64,000 nt of DNA, from contig CAVQWT010000004.1 in the NCBI GenBank assembly GCA_963717705.1, forward strand, positions 310,001 through 374,000. Reading direction: 5' to 3'. The notes under the pieces were generated by a model. It was given only the letters and a program-made list of their open reading frames with translations. It was not told the origin of the DNA and made no database searches. The position numbers and the translations under genes were made by a program. The stretch comes from CAVQWT01 sp963717705. GTDB lineage: Bacteria > Pseudomonadota > Gammaproteobacteria > Burkholderiales > Casimicrobiaceae. Numbering within the stretch: position 1 is the stretch's first letter; every line of letters starts with the position of its first letter. Below, piece by piece: positions 1 through 8,651 of the stretch.

Positions 1-1
1 C

Positions 2-316
2 CTGTCGCAGCCGATCGCGGCGGAGTTCGGCATCGAGCACGTGATCGCGACCGAGGGCGGGCGCGTCGAGGGCCGCTGGACCGGCCGCGTCGCCGGTGCC
101 ACCAACACCCGCGAGGGCAAGGTCGAGCGCCTGCACCAGTGGCTCGCCGCCCGGGGCGAGCGCCTGGGCGACTACCGCGAGGTGTGGGCGTACTGCGATT
201 CGATGAACGACCTGCCGCTGCTCTCCATCGTCACCCGGCCGGTGGCGGTGAACGCCGACCCGGTGCTGGCCGCGCACGCCCGCCATCGCGGGTGGCCGGT
301 TGCGAACTTCGCCTGA
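2..316 (+). CDS. HAD-IB family phosphatase, C-terminal part (5' end outside window)
   Basis: The frame is open from the first base of the window, so only the last 104 residues are present. The visible part has the late HAD motifs: a conserved Lys in NTREGKV (motif III) and the acidic motif IV in YCDSMNDLPLL. This spacing is typical of the SerB/HAD-IB phosphatases that act on small phosphorylated metabolites. The substrate cannot be told from the C-terminus alone. It lies 21 bases before folD on the same strand and may be transcribed with it. Confidence 0.8.
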   Translation: MSQPIAAEFGIEHVIATEGGRVEGRWTGRVAGATNTREGKVERLHQWLAARGERLGDYREVWAYCDSMNDLPLLSIVTRPVAVNADPVLAAHARHRGWPVANFA

Positions 317-337
317 TTCGCCCCCCAGGAACCCGAC

Positions 338-1195
338 ATGACTGCCCGCATCCTCGACGGCAAGGCCCGCGCGGCCCGCCTGACCGACGACATCGGTGCC
401 GCTGTCTCGGCGCGCGTCGCGAGCGGTCGGGCGCAGCCCGGGCTCGCCGTCGTGCTGGTCGGCGACAATCCGGCGTCGCAGGTCTACGTCCGCAACAAGC
501 GGCGCACGACCGAGGCCGCCGGCATGCGCTCGTTCGCCTACGACCTCCCGGCCGCCACGCCGGAGGCCGACCTGCTGGCGCTGATCGATGCGCTGAACGC
601 CGATCCTGCGGTCCACGGCATCCTGGTCCAGCTGCCGCTGCCCGGGCACATCGACGACGAGCGCGTCACCGAACGCATCGATCCCGGCAAGGACGTCGAC
701 GGCTTCCACCCGTACAACATCGGCCGCCTGGTGCTGAAGCGGCCGACGCTGCGCCCGTGTACGCCGTACGGATGCATGACGCTGCTCGCCGACACCGGCG
801 AGGACCTGGTCGGCAAGCACGCGGTCGTCATCGGCCAGTCGAACATCGTCGGGCGGCCGATGGCGCTCGAGCTGCTGATGGCGCGCTGCACGGTGACCAT
901 CTGCCACTCGGCGACGCGGGACCTGCCGGGACTCGTCCGGCAGGCCGACGTGGTGGTCGCCGGCGTGGGCCGCGCGAAGTTCGTCCAGGGCGACTGGATC
1001 AAGCCCGGCGCCATCGTCATCGACGTCGGCATCAACCGGGGCGTCGACGGCAAGCTGGTCGGCGACGTCGACTTCGACGCGGTGAAGGAGCGGGCGTCGT
1101 GGATCACCCCGGTGCCCGGAGGCGTCGGCCCCATGACCATCGCGACGCTGCTGGCCAACACGCTGCGCGCCGCCGAGTTGCGCGAGCGCGGTTAG
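338..1195 (+). CDS. folD: FolD, methylenetetrahydrofolate dehydrogenase / methenyltetrahydrofolate cyclohydrolase
   Basis: This bifunctional cytosolic enzyme interconverts 5,10-methylene-, 5,10-methenyl- and 10-formyl-tetrahydrofolate using NADP. At 285 residues it is the normal family length. The active-site Tyr50 and Lys54 lie in YVRNK, Asp121 in KDVDGF, and the signatures VQLPLPG (about 97-103) and GQSNIVGRP (166-174, nucleotide binding) are intact. The ATG is preceded by a short purine-rich stretch just after the HAD gene. It converges on the aldehyde dehydrogenase gene with 57 bases between them. Confidence 0.97.
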   Translation: MTARILDGKARAARLTDDIGAAVSARVASGRAQPGLAVVLVGDNPASQVYVRNKRRTTEAAGMRSFAYDLPAATPEADLLALIDALNADPAVHGILVQLPLPGHIDDERVTERIDPGKDVDGFHPYNIGRLVLKRPTLRPCTPYGCMTLLADTGEDLVGKHAVVIGQSNIVGRPMALELLMARCTVTICHSATRDLPGLVRQADVVVAGVGRAKFVQGDWIKPGAIVIDVGINRGVDGKLVGDVDFDAVKERASWITPVPGGVGPMTIATLLANTLRAAELRERG

Positions 1196-1252
1196 CGCGA
1201 GGCGCCCCGCCGTGCTGACGCATCTGCGCGTCGGCGCATCCTGTGGCGGCGG

Positions 1253-2620
1253 TCAGGCCTTCAGGTGCCAGGCCTTGGGGCGGGTGAAGGTCTGGATGCC
1301 GTAGGTCGACAGCGTGAGGCCGATCCCGGAATGCCCGACGCCCGACCACGGCAGCCGCGGGCTCACGCGATCGCAGCAGTTCCAGTACACGGTGCCGGCG
1401 CGCACTCGCGACAGGACCCGCCGCGCGCGCCGCTCGTCGTGCGTGTAGACGCCGGCGGTCAGGCCGTACTCGGTGTCGTTCATTGCCGCGATCGCCGAAT
1501 CGTCGTCGGCGACCGCCTGGATGCCGATGATCGGGCCGAAGCTCTCGTCCCGCATCAGCAGCATCGACGCGTCGACTTCGCTGAACACCGTCGCTTCGAA
1601 GCGGTTGCCGCGGCCCTTGACGACGTGTCCGCCGAGCAGCAGCCGCGCGCCCTTCTTCTTCGCGTCGGCGACCTGCCGCTTCAGCACGTCGAGCTGCGCC
1701 CGCCGCGTGATCGCGCCGAGGTAGGTCGACTCGTCCATCGGGTCGCCCGAACGGTAGCTTCCGACCTCGGCGACGAAGGCGTCGACGAAGGCGTCGTGGA
1801 CGGCCTCGTGGACGTAGATCCGCTCGACCGAGCAGCACGACTGGCCGGTGTTGTAGAACGCGCCGTCGGCGACCGCAGCCGCGGTGGCCTTCACGTCGAC
1901 GTCGTCGCAGACGTAGACCGGATCCTTGCCGCCGAGCTCGAGCTGGACCTTGATCATGCGGCGCCCGGCGGCCGCCGCGATCTTCGCGCCGGTGCCGTAG
2001 GAACCGGTGAAGAAGACGCCGTCGATCGGCTGCCGCAGCAGCGCCGCGCCGGTGGCGCCTTCGCCGATCACCGGGACGAACACGTCGGGCGGGACGCCGG
2101 CCTCGTGCAGCATCTCGGCGATGTGCAGCCCCGTCAGCGTCGCGTACTCCGAGGGCTTGTAGAGCACCGCGTTGCCGGCGATCAGCGCCGGGACGAAGAC
2201 GTTGCTGCCGACGAAGTACGGGTAGTTCCACGCGGAGATGTTGGCGATGACCCCCAGCGGCTCGTGCGTGATGCGTTCGCGCAGCTGCTGGCCCTCGTCG
2301 GCGAACACCTTCTCCTCGCGCAGCACCTTCGCCGACTCGGCGAGGAAGAAATCGATCCGCGGCAGGAGCCCCTTGAGCTCGTTGCGCGACTGCCGGATGG
2401 GCTTGCCCACCTCCTGCGTCAGCGTGCGCGCGAGCGTCTCCTGCATCGCGTCGATCCGGTCGCGGAACGCCGCCATGATGGCGAGGCGCTTCCTGAGCGG
2501 CGTCGCCGCCCAGCGGGGCTGCGCGGCGCGCGCGGCGTCGTACTTGCGGCGGACGGCCGCGGCATTGTCGACGGGGACGTCGGCGATTCTGTCGCCGGTG
2601 GCGGGATTGACGATTTTCAT
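1253..2620 (-). CDS. NAD(P)-dependent aldehyde dehydrogenase of the gamma-glutamyl pathway cluster
   Basis: A 455-residue ALDH superfamily enzyme oxidising an aldehyde to the acid. Seen directly: the oxyanion Asn132 in AWNYP, the general base Glu228 in QLELGGKDP, and the nucleophile Cys262 in NTGQSC, followed by a second Cys263. It is the last gene of a minus-strand run: GS-like ligase, Fe-alcohol dehydrogenase, amidotransferase-type hydrolase, ALDH. By analogy with the Puu (putrescine) and Ipu (isopropylamine) pathways, the likely substrate is a gamma-glutamylated amino-aldehyde made by the neighbouring alcohol dehydrogenase. That assignment is inference from context; the enzyme class is secure. 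Confidence 0.93.
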   Translation of the reverse strand: MKIVNPATGDRIADVPVDNAAAVRRKYDAARAAQPRWAATPLRKRLAIMAAFRDRIDAMQETLARTLTQEVGKPIRQSRNELKGLLPRIDFFLAESAKVLREEKVFADEGQQLRERITHEPLGVIANISAWNYPYFVGSNVFVPALIAGNAVLYKPSEYATLTGLHIAEMLHEAGVPPDVFVPVIGEGATGAALLRQPIDGVFFTGSYGTGAKIAAAAGRRMIKVQLELGGKDPVYVCDDVDVKATAAAVADGAFYNTGQSCCSVERIYVHEAVHDAFVDAFVAEVGSYRSGDPMDESTYLGAITRRAQLDVLKRQVADAKKKGARLLLGGHVVKGRGNRFEATVFSEVDASMLLMRDESFGPIIGIQAVADDDSAIAAMNDTEYGLTAGVYTHDERRARRVLSRVRAGTVYWNCCDRVSPRLPWSGVGHSGIGLTLSTYGIQTFTRPKAWHLKA

Positions 2621-2681
2621 GAGGTCGAGCCGGAGGAGGGATGGGGCGACGCCGGCGACGCCGGCGCCGCGGTTCGCACGG

Positions 2682-3470
2682 TCAGAGCGCGTACGCCGCG
2701 GCCTTGTGGCGGGCGGCGGTGGCGAGGAAGTCGTCGAGAATCGGCGTGTCGTCGAGCAGCGAGGGGTCGTCGGGATCGTGGAACTCGGGGTGCCACTGGA
2801 CGCCGAAGACGTAGCCGGGACCGGTCCAGCGGACTGCCTCGACCACGCCGTCGGGCACCGACCGCGCCTCGACCACGAGGTCGCGGCCGAGGTTGCGGAT
2901 CGCCTGGTGATGGATCGAGTTGGTCTTCACCAGCCCGGCCCCGCGATACAGCCGGGCCAGCCCCGTGCCCTCGACGATCGCCGTCGCATGGCAGTTGTTC
3001 TGGTAGATCGTCCAATTGCGGTGGTTGAGCGCCGCGGGCAGCTGCGTCGCGAGGTCCTGCCACAGCGTGCCGCCCTGCGCGACGTTGATCACCTGCGCGC
3101 CGCGACAGACGCCGAGCACCGGCTTGCGCCGGTCCATGAACGCGCGCAGCAGCGCGATCTCGTAGCGGTCGCGGATGGCGTCGCCGTTCCACTCGGGCCG
3201 CAGCGCCCGTTCGCCGTACGTCGCCGGGCAGACGTCGGAGCCGCCCATCAGCACCAGGCCGTCGAGCTCGTCGGCGTAGGCCTCGACGGTGGCGGTGCTC
3301 GACGCGCGGCGCGTCGTGCCGTCGGGGGAGGGGACCATGAACGCCAGCACGTCGCGCTGCATCAGCCAGTGCGCGACGTTCTGCTCGATGTACTGCAGCG
3401 TCATCCCCTTGAAGATCGCCCGCTCGCGATCCTCGTGGAAGAAGCAGGCCGAGATGCCGATCTTGACCAT
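2682..3470 (-). CDS. Class I glutamine amidotransferase-like gamma-glutamyl hydrolase (PuuD type)
   Basis: 262 residues with the class I amidotransferase triad: nucleophile Cys122 in GVCRGAQ, and His227 and Glu229 in QWHPEF. Stand-alone proteins of this type (peptidase C26, PuuD) cleave the gamma-glutamyl bond of compounds such as gamma-glutamyl-GABA and return free glutamate. The context supports this: the GS-like ligase two genes upstream would put the glutamyl group on, and this enzyme would take it off. The Fe-alcohol dehydrogenase gene stops 3 bases before this start, so they are probably one operon. The exact substrate is not shown by the sequence. Confidence 0.9.
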   Translation of the reverse strand: MVKIGISACFFHEDRERAIFKGMTLQYIEQNVAHWLMQRDVLAFMVPSPDGTTRRASSTATVEAYADELDGLVLMGGSDVCPATYGERALRPEWNGDAIRDRYEIALLRAFMDRRKPVLGVCRGAQVINVAQGGTLWQDLATQLPAALNHRNWTIYQNNCHATAIVEGTGLARLYRGAGLVKTNSIHHQAIRNLGRDLVVEARSVPDGVVEAVRWTGPGYVFGVQWHPEFHDPDDPSLLDDTPILDDFLATAARHKAAAYAL

Positions 3471-3473
3471 GGC

Positions 3474-4649
3474 CTAGAGCGCCGCCGCGAACAGGTGCTC
3501 GAAGTCGGCCGCCGTGCACGGGCGTGGATTGGTCTGGTGGCATAGATCCTTGGTGGCGATCGCCACCAGCGCGGGCACGTCCGCTGCGGTGACGCGACGG
3601 GTACCGGCCAGCCCGGACAGCTGCGCGGGCACCCCGACCGTCGCCTTCAGGCCGGTCAGCCAGTCGACGAACGCTGCCGCCGCGGCCGCCTCGCCCATCC
3701 CGGCGGCACCCGGGACGCCGGCGACACGGGCGAGCTCGGCCATCCTGGCCGTCGCCGCCGGCAGGTTGAAGCGCATCACGTGGTCGATCATCACCCCGTT
3801 GGCGAGCCCATGGTGCAGGTCGGCGACCGTCGACAGCGCGTGGGCGCACGAGTGGACGGCACCGAGGTCCTTCTGGAACGCGATGGCGCCCATCATCGAG
3901 CTCATCAGCATGTCGGCCCGTGCCGCCAGGTTGGCGCCGTCGCGCACTGCGACGGGCAGCGCGCGCGCGGCGATGCGCACGCCCTCGAGCGCGATGCCGT
4001 CGCACAACGGGTGGTACGCTGGCGACAGGTAGCTCTCGATGTTGTGCGTCAGCGCGTCCATGCCGGTGGCCGCGGTCACCGCCGCCGGCAGGCCCAGCGT
4101 CAGCTCCGGATCGGCGAACACCGCGCGGGCGAGGATCTTGGGCGAGAACACGATGCGCTTGATGTGCGTGTCGTCCTCGGAGATCACGGCGGAGCGGCCG
4201 ACCTCCGAGCCGGTGCCGGCCGTGGTCGGCAGCGCGACGAAGTACGGCAGGTCGTCGCCGATCGGCCGCACCGACGGATGGTCCCAGGCGAACTCCAGCG
4301 CGTCGCCGTCGTGCGTGCCCAGCACGCCGACGATCTTCGCCACGTCGAGCGCGGCGCCGCCGCCGAAGCCGACGACGCAGTCCGCGGCATGCGCGCGGAA
4401 TGCCGCGCCACCGGCGTTGGCCTGCGCGACGGTCGGGTTGCCGTGGACGCCGTCGTACACCGCGGCGTCGAGACCCGCCGCCCGGAGCGACGCGACGAAT
4501 CCGGTCGCCACCGGCAGCCGGGCCAGCGCCCGGTCGGTGACGACCAGCGGGCGCCGCTTGCCGAGCCCGACGAGGTGCGCGCCGACGGTCTGCGCGGCGC
4601 CGGCGCCAAAATGGATGGCGGTGGGAAAGCCGAAGCGGTGGATGGTCAT
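3474..4649 (-). CDS. Iron-containing (group III) alcohol dehydrogenase
   Basis: 391 residues, a full-length Fe-ADH. It has the N-terminal nucleotide-binding half, with glycine-rich segments around FGGGAALDVAK and the TTAGTGSEV motif typical of the family. The C-terminal metal-binding half includes the histidine-rich segment HSCAHALSTVADLHHGLANG. Family members oxidise alcohols with NAD(P). It sits between the GS-like ligase and the amidotransferase-type hydrolase, which suggests that its substrate is a gamma-glutamylated amino-alcohol such as gamma-glutamyl-ethanolamide or -alaninol. That substrate is inferred from gene order only. Confidence 0.92.
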   Translation of the reverse strand: MTIHRFGFPTAIHFGAGAAQTVGAHLVGLGKRRPLVVTDRALARLPVATGFVASLRAAGLDAAVYDGVHGNPTVAQANAGGAAFRAHAADCVVGFGGGAALDVAKIVGVLGTHDGDALEFAWDHPSVRPIGDDLPYFVALPTTAGTGSEVGRSAVISEDDTHIKRIVFSPKILARAVFADPELTLGLPAAVTAATGMDALTHNIESYLSPAYHPLCDGIALEGVRIAARALPVAVRDGANLAARADMLMSSMMGAIAFQKDLGAVHSCAHALSTVADLHHGLANGVMIDHVMRFNLPAATARMAELARVAGVPGAAGMGEAAAAAAFVDWLTGLKATVGVPAQLSGLAGTRRVTAADVPALVAIATKDLCHQTNPRPCTAADFEHLFAAAL

Positions 4650-4706
4650 TGGCAGGTCGAGTGAGGTCGAGGGGGAGGGCGGGACGGGGGCGCGACGGCG
4701 GCTGCG

Positions 4707-6080
4707 TCAGATGATCTCGAAGTAGCGCTTGAGTTCCCAGTCGGTGACGCCGTCGAGCCACTGCCGCCATTCCCAGTCGCGGGTGGCGGCGAAATGGGTG
4801 ACGAAGTCGTCGCCGAACCAGTCCCGGGCGAGGTCGGAGTCGCGGAAGACCCGCGTCGTCTCGATCAGCGTCCGCGGCGCCCGCGGGATGTTGTCGCTGC
4901 CCTCGTTGGTGCCGTGGATCGGCTTGGTGGTGAGCTTCAGCCCCTTCTCGACGCCGTGGAGCCCGGCGGCGACCACCGCGGCCATGGCGAGGTAGGGATT
5001 GACGTCGGCGCCGGGGCAGCGGGTCTCGAGCCGCGTCGACTTCGGCGAGCCCGGAATCGCGCGGAAGCTCGCCGTGCGGTTGTCGATGCCCCAGGTCGGC
5101 TTGACCGGCGCCCAGAAGCCGTCGACGAGGCGCTTGTAGCTGTTGATCGTCGGCCAGAACATCGGCGCGAACTGCATCAGCGCGGCGAGCTGGCCGGCGA
5201 GATAGCTCTCGAACAGCGTGCTCATGCCGTGCCGGCCCTTGGCATCGTGGAACAGGTTCTTCTTGCCGTCGGACAGGCTCTGGTGGACGTGGCCCGAGCA
5301 ACCCGGGTAGTGCTGGTTCCACTTGGCCATGAAGCTCGGCATGATGCCGAAGCGCGCGCCGATTTCCTTGGCGCCGGTCTTGAACAGGATCGCCCGGTCG
5401 GCCGCCTCGAGCGCTTCGGAAAAGAGCAGCGCCACCTCGTAGACGCCCGGGCCGGTCTCGGTGTGCAGGCCCTCGACGGGAACGCCGAACGCCGCCATGT
5501 CGTTGAACAGCGCCTCGAAGAACGGCCGGTTGGCGTTGGCGCGCAGCAGCGAGTAGCCGAACATCCCCGGCGTCAGCGGCGTCGGACCCACGCCCTTCTT
5601 GTCGGCCCAGGACTGCGGCGTCTCGAGGAAGTTGAACCACTCGAACTCCATCCCGCACATCGGGATGACGCCGAGCTTCTCCGCCCGCTTCAGCACGCGC
5701 TTCAGCACCTGCCGCGGGCAGACGGGGTGCGGCGCCTCGCGGCCGTCCCGGTCGACGACGAATTCGCCCAGGAAGAACGGCACGTTGTCGTCCCACGGGA
5801 CCGTGCGGAAGGTGCCGAGGTCGATGCGGGCGAGCGCGTCGGGAAAGCCCTTGTGCCAGCCGGTGAGCGTCGTGTTGTCGTAGCACTGGTCGGTCGCGTC
5901 CCAGCCGAACACGACGTCGCAGAAGCCGAAGCCCCCCTGCACGGCGCCGAAGAACTTTTCCTTGTGCAGGTACTTGCCGCGCAGGATGCCGTCGATGTCG
6001 GACACCGCGACCTTGACGCGCTGTCCGGGAGCCGCGCGGACGGCGGCGTGGATCTTCTCGGCGGGAACGTGGCTCGGCAT
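4707..6080 (-). CDS. Glutamine synthetase-like gamma-glutamylamine ligase (PuuA/GlnA4/IpuC type)
   Basis: 457 residues of the glutamine synthetase fold. The ATG at 6080 has a good ribosome binding site (AGGGAGACC) just upstream; the frame is open further upstream but without family sequence. Metal and substrate motifs are visible: GMEFEWF for the N-terminal metal Glu, GHVHQSL near residue 263, and NRTASFR. Proteins of this branch do not assimilate ammonia. They ligate glutamate to an organic amine at the cost of ATP. The downstream alcohol dehydrogenase, hydrolase and aldehyde dehydrogenase fit oxidation of an alkylamine or amino-alcohol while it is gamma-glutamylated. Which amine is used is unknown. 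Confidence 0.93.
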   Translation of the reverse strand: MPSHVPAEKIHAAVRAAPGQRVKVAVSDIDGILRGKYLHKEKFFGAVQGGFGFCDVVFGWDATDQCYDNTTLTGWHKGFPDALARIDLGTFRTVPWDDNVPFFLGEFVVDRDGREAPHPVCPRQVLKRVLKRAEKLGVIPMCGMEFEWFNFLETPQSWADKKGVGPTPLTPGMFGYSLLRANANRPFFEALFNDMAAFGVPVEGLHTETGPGVYEVALLFSEALEAADRAILFKTGAKEIGARFGIMPSFMAKWNQHYPGCSGHVHQSLSDGKKNLFHDAKGRHGMSTLFESYLAGQLAALMQFAPMFWPTINSYKRLVDGFWAPVKPTWGIDNRTASFRAIPGSPKSTRLETRCPGADVNPYLAMAAVVAAGLHGVEKGLKLTTKPIHGTNEGSDNIPRAPRTLIETTRVFRDSDLARDWFGDDFVTHFAATRDWEWRQWLDGVTDWELKRYFEII

Positions 6081-6201
6081 GCGGTCTCCCTGGGGTGGCG
6101 CCGGGCGCGGCTGCGCGAGGGACTGCGCATTTCCGGCGCCGGACTTCGTATCCGCCGATTCTAGCCGATGCGCGGGCCTGCGATGGCACAATGCCCTCGC
6201 C

Positions 6202-7071
6202 GTGAACCCGTCCCGCTCCTCAACCTCCGCGCTGGTGGCGCTGCACGCCGCCGTGCTGCTCTTCGGCTTCGCCGGGCTGTTCGGCCCATGGCTCGGCTGG
6301 GCGCCGCTGTGGATCGTGCTGGGCCGCACTGCGATTGCGGCCGCGGCACTGGGCGCACTGCGCTTCGCCGATCCGGAGACGCGCGGGCCGGGGCTCGCGG
6401 CCGCGGACCTGACGCTTGCCGGCAACGGCGCCGTGCTGGCGCTGCACTGGGTCGCCTTCTTCGCCGCGATTCAGGTCGCGGGGGTCGCGATCGGCCTCCT
6501 CGGCTTCGCGTCGTTTCCGCTGTTCACGCTGCTGTTCGAGCGCGTGCTGCTCGGCCGTCGCTTCGCCCCCGCCGACGGCTGGACCGCCGCTCTGGTCACC
6601 GCGGGCCTCGTGCTGCTGACCCCGTCGCTGCGGCTGTCCGATCCGGCGGTGCAGGGCGTCGCCTGGGGCCTGCTGTCCGGCGCGACCTTCGCGCTGCTGG
6701 CGGTGCGCAACCGCCGCTCGCGCGCGACGCGAAGCGCGACCGACATCGCCTACGGGCAGAACCTGTGGGCGGCGTTCATGCTGGCGCCGGTGGCGCTGGC
6801 GATGGCGCCGCTGCCCGAGGTCGACGGCCGCAGCGTGGTGCTGATCCTCGCGCTCGGGCTCGTCTGCACGGCACTCGCGCACACGCTCTTCATCGGCAGC
6901 CTCGACCGCGTCAGCGCGCACACCGCGAGCGTCGTCGCCGCGCTCGAGCCCGTCTACGGCATCGCGCTGGCCGTGCTGCTGCAGGACGAGCGGCCCGGTG
7001 TGCGCGTGCTCGCCGGCGGCGCGCTGATCGTCGGCGCGGCGCTGGTGGCGACCCGCCGTGCCGCGCGCTAG
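6202..7071 (+). CDS. EamA/DMT superfamily transporter
   Basis: 289 residues from a GTG start chosen because the family-like sequence begins there; the frame is open further upstream but overlaps the ligase gene on the other strand. The protein is almost entirely hydrophobic. It shows about ten membrane segments in two halves, with the usual second-half motif LEPVYGIALA before the last helices. Such inner-membrane carriers export amino acids or other small metabolites. It is divergent from the gamma-glutamyl cluster with a 121-base shared upstream region, so a functional link is possible but unproven. Confidence 0.85.
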   Translation: MNPSRSSTSALVALHAAVLLFGFAGLFGPWLGWAPLWIVLGRTAIAAAALGALRFADPETRGPGLAAADLTLAGNGAVLALHWVAFFAAIQVAGVAIGLLGFASFPLFTLLFERVLLGRRFAPADGWTAALVTAGLVLLTPSLRLSDPAVQGVAWGLLSGATFALLAVRNRRSRATRSATDIAYGQNLWAAFMLAPVALAMAPLPEVDGRSVVLILALGLVCTALAHTLFIGSLDRVSAHTASVVAALEPVYGIALAVLLQDERPGVRVLAGGALIVGAALVATRRAAR

Positions 7072-7084
7072 CGGCGCGCCGCGG

Positions 7085-7114
7085 TTGGCGCAACCGCGGC
7101 GATTTGGGTAGCAT
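7085..7114 (+). promoter_or_regulatory. Candidate sigma-70 promoter for gnd-gntK
   Basis: TTGGCG at 7085-7090 and TAGCAT at 7109-7114 with an 18-base spacer, ending 26 bases before the gnd ATG. Pattern match only. Confidence 0.4.
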
Positions 7115-7140
7115 CGGTTCTTTTCCCGCAGGATCACCAC

Positions 7141-8049
7141 ATGCAGATCGGCATCGTCGGCCTGGGCCGGATGGGCGGCAACATGGCGCGGCGGCTCGCC
7201 CGCGGCGGCGTGGCCGTGACCGGCTACGACCCGGACTCCGCGACGCGGGCGGCGCTGGCGCACGAAGGCGCGATCCGCGACGCCGCGTCGCTCGAGGCGC
7301 TCGCCGCCGCGCTGCCGGCGCCGCGCGTCGTCTGGCTGATGGTGCCCGCGGGGGCCGCCACGACGACGGCGCTGGACGACCTCGCCACGCGGCTGGCACC
7401 GGGCGACCTCGTGGTCGACGGCGGCAACGCCAACTACAAGGACTCGCAGCGGCGCGCCGGGGAACTCGCCGCGCGGGGACTGCTGTTCGCCGACTGCGGC
7501 GTCAGCGGCGGCGTCTGGGGCCTCGACAACGGCTACGCGCTGATGTTCGGCGGCGCGCCCGAGGCGGCCGCGCGGCTCGAACCCTACGCGCGCATCCTGG
7601 CCCCGGCCGCCGACCGTGGCTGGCTGCACTGCGGTCCCGCCGGCGCGGGGCATTTCGTCAAGATGATCCACAACGGCATCGAATACGGGATGATGCAGGC
7701 CTTCGCCGAGGGGTTCGCCCTGATGAAGGGGCGGCCCGACCTCGACCTCGACGTCGCCGCGATCGCCGAGCTCTGGCGCCACGGCAGCGTGGTGCGCTCG
7801 TGGCTGCTCGACCTCACCGCGGAGTTCCTGCGCGACGATGCGGAGCTCGCCGGCATCGCGCCGATGGTCGCCGATTCCGGCGAAGGCCGCTGGACCGCGC
7901 AGGAGGCGATCGAGCAGGGCGTCCCGGCGCCGGTGATGTCGCTGGCGCTGATGATGCGTTTCGCGAGCCAGGGCCGGGGCGAGTACGCCGACCGGGTGCT
8001 GGCGATGATGCGGAAGAGCTTCGGCGGCCACGCGGTGGGCAAGGCATGA
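7141..8049 (+). CDS. gnd: 6-phosphogluconate dehydrogenase, decarboxylating (short form)
   Basis: 302 residues, the short single-domain form rather than the roughly 470-residue enterobacterial enzyme. The Rossmann motif GLGRMG starts at residue 7. The second beta strand ends in Asp30 (GYDPD), which usually favours NAD over NADP. Catalytic Lys174 and Asn178 sit in HFVKMIHNGIEYG. It converts 6-phosphogluconate to ribulose 5-phosphate and CO2. Its stop overlaps the start of the gluconokinase gene (ATGA), so the pair can carry gluconate into the pentose phosphate pathway. Confidence 0.95.
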   Translation: MQIGIVGLGRMGGNMARRLARGGVAVTGYDPDSATRAALAHEGAIRDAASLEALAAALPAPRVVWLMVPAGAATTTALDDLATRLAPGDLVVDGGNANYKDSQRRAGELAARGLLFADCGVSGGVWGLDNGYALMFGGAPEAAARLEPYARILAPAADRGWLHCGPAGAGHFVKMIHNGIEYGMMQAFAEGFALMKGRPDLDLDVAAIAELWRHGSVVRSWLLDLTAEFLRDDAELAGIAPMVADSGEGRWTAQEAIEQGVPAPVMSLALMMRFASQGRGEYADRVLAMMRKSFGGHAVGKA

Positions 8050-8549
8050 TCGTCGTGGTGATGGGGGTCTGCGGCTGCGGCAAGTCCACGGTCGGCAAGG
8101 CGCTTGCCGAGGAGCTGGGTTGGCCGTTCCACGACGCCGACGATTTCCACCCCGCGGCCAACGTCGCGAAAATGGCGGCCGGCGAGCCGCTGACCGACGA
8201 CGACCGCTGGCCCTGGCTCGACCGGCTCGCTGCGGAAATGCGTGCCGCGCAGGCCGGCGGCGGCAACGCGGTGCTCGCCTGCTCGGCGCTGAAGCAGGCG
8301 TATCGCGACCGCATCGCGACCGCGGGCAACGTCCGCTTCGTCCACCTTGCCGGCGACGTCGACACCATCGCCGGCCGCCTGGCGGCCCGCCGGCACCGCT
8401 ACATGCCGGCGTCGCTGCTCGCGAGCCAGTTCGCGGCCCTCGAGCCGCCGCGCGACGCGATCACCGTCGACGTGCGCGACGAGGTCGACGCCCAGGTCGC
8501 GGCGATCCGCGCCGGGCTGGCCGCCGCCACGACCACGGCGGCCGGATGA
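8046..8549 (+). CDS. gntK: Gluconokinase
   Basis: 167 residues, normal for GntK. The P-loop GVCGCGKST occupies residues 7-15. It is followed by HDADDFHP, with the gluconate-side acidic residues, and CSALKQAYRD, a family signature. It phosphorylates D-gluconate to 6-phosphogluconate, the substrate of the dehydrogenase whose gene it overlaps by four bases. The ATG is within the gnd stop, which implies translational coupling. Confidence 0.96.
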   Translation: MIVVVMGVCGCGKSTVGKALAEELGWPFHDADDFHPAANVAKMAAGEPLTDDDRWPWLDRLAAEMRAAQAGGGNAVLACSALKQAYRDRIATAGNVRFVHLAGDVDTIAGRLAARRHRYMPASLLASQFAALEPPRDAITVDVRDEVDAQVAAIRAGLAAATTTAAG

Positions 8550-8651
8550 ACCTCGGGTCCCGACGCTGCGGCGCCGCGTCGGCACGCGGCCATGGCCGCG
8601 CGCAGCGCGCGCTGACGAACCGATGACCGACGAGCGAACGAACGGGGCACG

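Noticed and set aside
2617..6189. A 1190-codon minus-strand frame over the gamma-glutamyl cluster
   Set aside because: Crosses three real genes in another frame and has shadow-type composition.
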